A stretch of DNA of 33,367 nucleotides from a virus. Both the position numbers and the translations under genes were made by a program. The notes under the pieces are model-generated. The model was not told the DNA's origin. It saw only the letters and a list, made by a program, of their open reading frames with translations, and did no database searches. The stretch spans positions 1 through 33,367 of IMG/VR virus record IMGVR_UViG_3300029448_000191; one strand, 5' to 3'. Position 1 is the first letter of the stretch. Each line of letters begins with the position of its first letter. Below, piece by piece: positions 29,617 through 33,367 of the stretch.

Positions 29617-30055
29617 ACTTAGATTGGCTAGTGCATTTAATAAGTTTCAACAACTAAAAATAACTGCAAAGAAAGATGGTACTAATCCACATTTCAAATC
29701 TAGCTACTCAACATTAGAATCAGTAATAGATGCAGTTAATCATGGAGCAGAGTTCGGTCTATTCTTTACACAACACATACACGAGCATGAAGGTAAGTTA
29801 TTCGTTAAGACTGTCATGAGACATGTAAACGATACAGATACTTTCGAAAGCTGTGTTCCTGTACCTTGTGCTAATCTACAGAATCCACATCAAATGGGTT
29901 CAGGTATCACTTATGCAAAAAGGTATGGACTACAGTCTTTATATGGACTTCCATCTTTAGATGATGATGGTAATGGTACAGGTACTACAGGTAAAAAAGA
30001 TACCAACCCAACACCACCACAAGTAAATAACCAAGTAAAAAATAACATAATGTAG
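29579..30055 (+). CDS. erf: ERF-family single-strand annealing protein
   Basis: This 158-aa recombinase belongs to the ERF family. Segments HFKSSYSTLESVIDAVNHGA, EFGLFFTQHIHEHEGKLFV and QMGSGITYAKRYGLQSLYG, then LPSLDDDGNGT, are the conserved ERF core. ERF proteins anneal complementary single strands, pairing with a phage exonuclease. The start at 29579 has AAAGGAG 7-13 bases upstream; a longer frame starting at 29525 overlaps the preceding gene without features. The genes that follow encode an SSB-like protein and a YqaJ-type exonuclease, completing a Red-like recombination set. Confidence 0.93.
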   Translation: MAITKIQEKQLNELRLASAFNKFQQLKITAKKDGTNPHFKSSYSTLESVIDAVNHGAEFGLFFTQHIHEHEGKLFVKTVMRHVNDTDTFESCVPVPCANLQNPHQMGSGITYAKRYGLQSLYGLPSLDDDGNGTGTTGKKDTNPTPPQVNNQVKNNIM

Positions 30056-30064
30056 GAGAAAAAA

Positions 30065-30544
30065 ATGGATGCAGATAACATAATGGAACAAGCAAAAGCA
30101 ATAGATGAGAAAGTAGAGAATGGCTCTTATGGTCAAACAGAAATAATGAATGGCACACTCAATGACCCATACGAAAATAGTTCTGATAGGATTGTTAAAG
30201 TCGGGAAGATTGATGATGGTACTGTCGAAACCTATACAGACAAGGCAGGTAAGGAACATATTAAAGAAGGAACTAACATCATTGTTGTAGAAAAAACAGG
30301 AGCAACAGGAAACAAATATCATCGCATGTTTGTTGAAGTTGGTTTTCTAACTCCTGCAAAAGCAGGTAAGAGTTACCACATGTCAGGAGCTATGAAAGTA
30401 AACTACAAGTATGACCATCAGGTTTATGCTACACAAAAAGAAGGAACATCAGAAAACACAGGCAAAGAATATAAGTTCATTAGCTTGGCTCTGATGGAAA
30501 ATAATGATATAAAGAAAACAGAAGGGAATGATACTCCTTTCTAG
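30065..30544 (+). CDS. Putative single-stranded DNA-binding protein (SSB-like tail)
   Basis: This is a 159-aa protein. The N-terminal 50 residues are acidic and disordered. A beta-rich body follows (NIIVVEKTGATGNKYHRMFV, and YHMSGAMKVNYKYDHQVYA). The C-terminus is KKTEGNDTPF. Bacterial SSBs end in an acidic tip D-x-P-F (E. coli DDIPF), used to recruit repair proteins; NDTPF matches its last three positions. The gene lies between an ERF annealing gene and a YqaJ exonuclease gene, where SSBs often occur. The OB fold cannot be confirmed by eye, so this is a reasoned call. AGGAG lies 6-10 bases before the ATG. Confidence 0.55.
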   Translation: MDADNIMEQAKAIDEKVENGSYGQTEIMNGTLNDPYENSSDRIVKVGKIDDGTVETYTDKAGKEHIKEGTNIIVVEKTGATGNKYHRMFVEVGFLTPAKAGKSYHMSGAMKVNYKYDHQVYATQKEGTSENTGKEYKFISLALMENNDIKKTEGNDTPF

Positions 30545-30565
30545 TTTTTCATATTTCGCTCATTT

Positions 30566-30629
30566 GAAACGAGGTCATAATCGTTTCTCCTCTGTAGGTA
30601 GACTGTTAGTACCCCTTCGGTCTACCTAC
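30566..30629 (+). promoter_or_regulatory. Two hairpins in the leader of the exonuclease gene
   Basis: The first, GAAACGA (30566-30572), pairs with TCGTTTC (30581-30587). The second, GTAGGTAGAC (30594-30603), pairs perfectly with GTCTACCTAC (30620-30629) around a 16-base loop. Neither is followed by a T-run. The 108 bases between the stop at 30544 and the ATG at 30653 hold no gene I can find. The pair may stabilise or process the transcript, or regulate the exonuclease. The second hairpin shares TTCGGTCTACC with the hairpin at 15116-15147. Confidence 0.6.
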
Positions 30630-30652
30630 TCTCAAACAACTTGGAGATTAGA

Positions 30653-31438
30653 ATGGATAGAACATTAGGAATAGGTGGTAGTGATGCCAAGCGAATCATT
30701 GAAGGTGATTGGCACACTCTGTGGCTCGAAAAAACTAAAAGAGTAGAGCCTGTAGATTTATCAGATGTATTGCCTGTGCAAATGGGTATTACTACAGAAA
30801 AACTCAATCTTGATTGGCTAGAAAAAGCATTGGTCAATGAAGGATATAAAGATACAGAAATCAAAAGAGATGTCACTTTGGAACAAAAAGACTTTATGAT
30901 GTCTCACTTAGATGGACACATTGTTAAACCCAACATCATTGTAGAAGCTAAACACACTTATGCAATGAACACATTGGAAAATGTAGCTCAATTTTATTAT
31001 TGTCAGTTGCAACATTACATGATGCACTCAGGTGCTAATGAAACTTATTTATCAGTATTTTTTGGTAACAATGAGCATAAGTGGTCATCTATAGAATCTG
31101 ACCCTGAGTTTCATCAAACACTTTACAAAGCTGAGATGGCATTTTGGAAATTCGTTGAAGAAGATAAAGAGCCTACAGAATTTATACAACCGATAGAACA
31201 ACCCAAAGAAATTAAATTAGATGGTATGAGAACTTTAGATATGAAAGATAACAAAGAAATGAATATCTTGATTGATTCGTTAAAAGAAGTTAAACCTTAT
31301 GTAACGATGCAAAAACAAATTGTAAACGATATTAAATCTTTAGTTCCACACGATTGCAGGAAAGCATTCGGTAATGGTATTACATTATCAAGAAGCAAGA
31401 AAGGAACACTAACACTTAGAGAAAATGCTAGTGAGTAG
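30653..31438 (+). CDS. YqaJ-like/lambda Exo-type viral recombinase exonuclease
   Basis: This 261-aa protein has the YqaJ-family start (DRTLGIGGSDAKRI), MSHLDG (Asp87), IIVEAK (Glu98-x-Lys100) and QFYYCQLQHYM (Gln118/Gln120), the catalytic residues of PD-(D/E)XK exonucleases of this type. It degrades one strand of duplex ends so that the ERF protein can anneal the product. The start ATG at 30653 has TTGGAG 8-13 bases upstream; an in-frame TTG at 30641 is part of that ribosome-binding site. It overlaps the next gene by 14 bases. Confidence 0.9.
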   Translation: MDRTLGIGGSDAKRIIEGDWHTLWLEKTKRVEPVDLSDVLPVQMGITTEKLNLDWLEKALVNEGYKDTEIKRDVTLEQKDFMMSHLDGHIVKPNIIVEAKHTYAMNTLENVAQFYYCQLQHYMMHSGANETYLSVFFGNNEHKWSSIESDPEFHQTLYKAEMAFWKFVEEDKEPTEFIQPIEQPKEIKLDGMRTLDMKDNKEMNILIDSLKEVKPYVTMQKQIVNDIKSLVPHDCRKAFGNGITLSRSKKGTLTLRENASE

Positions 31439-32015
31439 TTACTCTCCAATTCCTAATAGATTTTTTAAGGAGAACTGCCAACCTGATTATGATACTAACC
31501 CTATCTATGGTTTAGTTCATAGAGCAGTAGACTTGCAAGTGCATAAAGATTTTTTAAGCGAAATTGCTGTAAAAAAAATACCTGTCAAAGCAAAAGTCAA
31601 TTCAGGTAAAGAGGGTATAAGAGAAGTTGATGCTTGGAGAATACCGATTGAATCAGGTATCGGTAATGTCTTAAATTACATAATTTTAGATTTGAATGAA
31701 ATTTATAATTACAGAATATCCTGTATACAAGACATTCAATATTTAGAATATCAAGTTGGAGATTATTATAATTGGCATACTGATATTTCTGATGGACTAA
31801 GTTCACTAAGAAAGATAAGTATATCATTTGTTTTAAACGATGACTTTGAAGGTGGAGAGTTGGAGTTTTTTCATGGTGGTGAAAAAATAATTATTAATAC
31901 AAAAATAGATTCATTGATTGCCTTTACTAGCTTTATAAATCATCGAGTTAGGAAAGTAACAAAAGGTATTCGTAAAGCATTAGTGGTGTGGGTCAATGGT
32001 GAATCATGGAGATGA
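31425..32015 (+). CDS. 2-oxoglutarate/Fe(II)-dependent oxygenase (P4Hc/PKHD-type)
   Basis: This 196-aa protein has YNWHTDISDG (His118-x-Asp120), LRKISISFVLNDDFEGGELE, FFHGGEK, INHRV (His173) and GIRKALVVWVNG (Arg183), the His-x-Asp...His...Arg set that binds iron and 2-oxoglutarate. Phage members hydroxylate proteins or modify DNA bases; the substrate here is unknown. Position in the recombination/early operon and the overlap with the exonuclease gene suggest early expression. It has no extra domains. Confidence 0.88.
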   Translation: MLVSSYSPIPNRFFKENCQPDYDTNPIYGLVHRAVDLQVHKDFLSEIAVKKIPVKAKVNSGKEGIREVDAWRIPIESGIGNVLNYIILDLNEIYNYRISCIQDIQYLEYQVGDYYNWHTDISDGLSSLRKISISFVLNDDFEGGELEFFHGGEKIIINTKIDSLIAFTSFINHRVRKVTKGIRKALVVWVNGESWR

Positions 32016-32020
32016 AAATT

Positions 32021-32272
32021 ATGAATGAAGAAGTAAAGAAGTGGACAATATCAGCACGAGAAGTTTTGCTCAGGATGACAGAGACAAGAGATAAATTATC
32101 TAAAGACCTAAAACATAATCAAAATTTGTGGAATGATTTGCTACATGACAAAGAATGGAATCAGGAGAAACTAGAACTCAGTTGTCAGTACATTAAGGCT
32201 ATAAATAGCCTGATTGACACAGTAAATAAGATAAATAACATCAAATTAGCCCCTGAGGAAGAAAAAAAGTGA
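32021..32272 (+). CDS. Helical small hypothetical protein, 83 aa
   Basis: The start at 32021 has GGAG nine bases upstream; ATG codons at 32006 and 32012 in the same frame are too close to, or in, the ribosome-binding site. The sequence MNEEVKKWTISAREVLLRMT, the LSKDLKHNQNLWNDLLHDKE segment and the NSLIDTVNKIN segment are all helical. It is probably a coiled-coil or helical-bundle protein. No known family. It follows the oxygenase gene and precedes the regulatory gap at 32273-32375. Confidence 0.6.
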   Translation: MNEEVKKWTISAREVLLRMTETRDKLSKDLKHNQNLWNDLLHDKEWNQEKLELSCQYIKAINSLIDTVNKINNIKLAPEEEKK

Positions 32273-32308
32273 AAAAGAAGTGCTTTTTCGTGCATTTAGT
32301 TCTTCCAT

Positions 32309-32339
32309 TATACTCTCAGTATTGTATACTAAAGGTATA
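32309..32339 (+). promoter_or_regulatory. Two operator-like repeats upstream of a small gene
   Basis: TATACT-CTC-AGTATT (32309-32323, one mismatch) and TATACT-AAA-GGTATA (32325-32339, one mismatch) lie 16 bases apart in the 103-base gap before the gene at 32376. A TATACT in this block could serve as the -10 of a rightward promoter, but its -35 partner is poor. A short hairpin, GAAAAAG/CTTTTTC (32271-32289), overlaps the preceding stop. Confidence 0.65.
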
Positions 32340-32375
32340 AGTTAATTAAGACTTATATAAAAAAGGAGAAAAATT

Positions 32376-32738
32376 ATGACAAACGTAATAAACATTAAAA
32401 CAAGATATACAGATTGGTATATCAAACATGATAAATCAGGTATGAAAGTTATTGAGAAATCTAGTTTTCATTTTGATGATGTGAAATCAGGTGAAGAAAT
32501 AATTTGGAAACCCAACAACAGAGATTCATATAGATGTGTTGTAACAGACAAAGTAATCTGTCGTGATGATGAAACTAATGAAATTACTGCTGTTTGGGTA
32601 GACTTACTTTATGTTAAAAAAGATGGCAGTTTTGGTAAAAAGCAATGTCATTTACAAAACGAATATAAAGGTAGTTTAGAGGTTGGTAATTGGAACAGAG
32701 ATAGTAGAAGTTTTAATGTACTTCCTAAATGGAGATAA
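32376..32738 (+). CDS. Hypothetical protein, 120 aa
   Basis: The protein reads MTNVINIKTRYTDWYIKHDK, then FHFDDVKSGEEIIWKPNNRD, VTDKVICRDDETNEITAVWV, and FNVLPKWR. It is mixed alpha/beta and charged, with no known family. GGAG lies 8-11 bases before ATG. The upstream gap carries two operators of the shared family, so it is probably a regulated unit of its own. It may be a small host-directed or regulatory protein, but nothing in the sequence names a role. Confidence 0.65.
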   Translation: MTNVINIKTRYTDWYIKHDKSGMKVIEKSSFHFDDVKSGEEIIWKPNNRDSYRCVVTDKVICRDDETNEITAVWVDLLYVKKDGSFGKKQCHLQNEYKGSLEVGNWNRDSRSFNVLPKWR

Positions 32739-32754
32739 GCTAAAACGAATGGTG

Positions 32755-32776
32755 TGGGTATCACCTAAACTACCCA
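32755..32776 (+). promoter_or_regulatory. Short intercistronic hairpin
   Basis: TGGGTA (32755-32760) pairs with TACCCA (32771-32776) around a 10-base loop, between the stop at 32738 and the AAGGAG ribosome-binding site of the next gene. No T-run follows. Confidence 0.45.
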
Positions 32777-32797
32777 AAATTAACTAAGGAGAAAAAT

Positions 32798-33055
32798 ATG
32801 ACAACTAAAACAAAACAAAACGATAAAGACTTTTTTTATTGTGTCGGTCTTGATAAGAATGGTTCACCCCATGCTTATGGAAAAGGAGATACTGTCGAAA
32901 AGGCATTGTCCGAATGTAAGTTAGCAATCCAAGAAGGATTAGTTAATAAACCATCATCTGCTAGACACAGACCTTGGGCATATACAGTAGGACATTATGA
33001 AGATTGGTTTTTAGGAGAAGATTCAGAACTAAAAAAATATCTTTTAATGAGATAA
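32798..33055 (+). CDS. Hypothetical protein, 85 aa
   Basis: The protein reads MTTKTKQNDKDFFYCVGLDK, then GSPHAYGKGDTVEKALSECK, PWAYTVGHYEDWFLGEDSEL and KKYLLMR. It is a small mixed alpha/beta protein, with no family recognised. The VEKALSECKLAIQEGL helix and the surrounding strands suggest a compact domain, possibly HicB-like in size and layout, but that is only a visual impression. AAGGAG lies 7-12 bases before the ATG. It is followed by a strong hairpin and the right copy of the 54-aa gene. Confidence 0.6.
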   Translation: MTTKTKQNDKDFFYCVGLDKNGSPHAYGKGDTVEKALSECKLAIQEGLVNKPSSARHRPWAYTVGHYEDWFLGEDSELKKYLLMR

Positions 33056-33066
33056 ATTAATCAATC

Positions 33067-33101
33067 GTGGGAATCAGTTTTGTGATAGAATTGATTCCCA
33101 C
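33067..33101 (+). promoter_or_regulatory. Strong intercistronic hairpin before the right-copy gene
   Basis: GTGGGAATCA (33067-33076) pairs perfectly with TGATTCCCAC (33092-33101). The pairing can extend three more base pairs, leaving a 9-base loop. It ends 12 bases before AAGGAG. No T-run follows. It is the most stable of the leader hairpins. Confidence 0.65.
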
Positions 33102-33125
33102 ACTAAATTAATAAGGAGAAATAAC

Positions 33126-33290
33126 ATGATAGACAATGTAGAAATAATTAATCACTTACTAGATAGAATCAAAGATTACAAATCAGGTGGTTCTAAAATT
33201 ACACTACAAGCACATCAATCAGATATCAAAACTCTGAATTGGTACAAAAAACATTTAGGTAAAATGGATTCTGAGCAAAGGGTTGCTTAG
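33126..33290 (+). CDS. Small hypothetical protein, 54 aa (right copy)
   Basis: This is the same length and frame as 4-168, beginning MIDNVEIINHLLDRIKDYKS. It differs mainly in the first 35 residues: E for K at 6, H for Y at 10, L for Q at 12, KD for QA at 16-17, LQA for AKD at 27-29, and Q for E at 31. The final 19 residues are identical. GGAG 7-10 bases upstream and the hairpin at 33067 give this copy normal expression signals. The function is unknown. Confidence 0.75.
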   Translation: MIDNVEIINHLLDRIKDYKSGGSKITLQAHQSDIKTLNWYKKHLGKMDSEQRVA

Positions 33291-33353
33291 AATAAACACG
33301 AGATGTTAATACAGATGGGTTGTGACATTCCCATCTGTTAGGCAGGAACTAGA

Positions 33354-33367
33354 ATGACAGACAACAT
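33354..33367 (+). CDS. Start of a second DUF3310 gene copy (cut by the window end)
   Basis: The first four codons and two bases (MTDN) are identical to 232-245. The gene runs off the end. On a circular or tandem molecule this is either the same gene as 232-432 or a second copy. Confidence 0.7.

Larger units (their letters stand above)
33126..33367. repeat. Right copy of the terminal imperfect direct repeat
   Basis: This aligns base for base to 4-245 and ends 14 bases into the DUF3310 gene. From 33242 to 33367 the copies differ at only two positions (33278 and 33341). The differences cluster in the first half of the small gene, mostly changing amino acids, so they are not random sequencing error. 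Confidence 0.9.

Noticed and set aside
30641-30652. TTG start for the YqaJ exonuclease
   Set aside because: TTGGAG is the ribosome-binding site of the ATG at 30653.

Overview
The window is an almost complete genome of a tailed, long-tailed (siphovirus-type) double-stranded DNA phage. It is A+T-rich and densely packed, and holds a full head-and-tail gene set: small and large terminase, portal, prohead protease, HK97-type capsid, four connector/completion proteins, tail tube, frameshifted chaperone and tape measure. No integrase, tRNA, rRNA, CRISPR array or insertion sequence was seen. Low G+C, lean gene spacing and several families I associate with marine phages (the exported protein pair at 6988-8710, the DUF3310 protein, a DUF7220-like membrane protein) suggest a marine, probably alphaproteobacterial host such as SAR11 or a relative. 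That host assignment is inference.

Layout. Two transcription directions diverge from a short control region at 29253-29361 and, on a circular map, converge near 920-1014. Rightward (+): 29362 to the window end, continuing at 1-916. This carries an ERF annealing protein, an SSB-like protein, a YqaJ-type exonuclease, a 2OG-Fe(II) oxygenase, small unknown genes, a DUF3310 protein and a possible PD-(D/E)XK protein. Leftward (-): an XRE repressor-like gene, a replication-type HTH protein, a DnaB/Twinkle-like ATPase and two small genes (29252-26804). After a terminator at 26746-26775 come a ParB-domain DNA methyltransferase, terminase, an unusually long portal, a metallophosphoesterase, a Ref-like HNH nuclease and a Mu-F/zincin fusion. 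Then come a small self-contained cassette (17564-18364), protease, capsid, tail-tip and fibre genes, a cluster of membrane/exported proteins (6606-9324), and finally connectors, tail tube, chaperones, tape measure and one minor tail protein.

The order is unusual: tail-tip, fibre and membrane-protein genes lie between the capsid and the connector genes. A 15-bp inverted repeat, TATACT-N3-AGTATA or a close variant, sits in or beside promoters at about 17.9, 26.7, 27.55, 29.3 and 32.3 kb, suggesting one repressor regulon. The small XRE protein at 29061-29252 is the obvious candidate.

Notable items: a probable -1 programmed frameshift in the tail chaperone (A9 run at 3801-3809); an HlyC-like lysine acyltransferase gene between two tail genes (13648-14076); a portal with three extra C-terminal domains; a minor head protein fused to an HExxH metallopeptidase-like domain; repeated intercistronic hairpins; and no recognisable endolysin. 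The first 245 and last 242 bases are the same locus at about 93% identity with mostly amino-acid-changing differences, so the ends overlap but are not identical copies.
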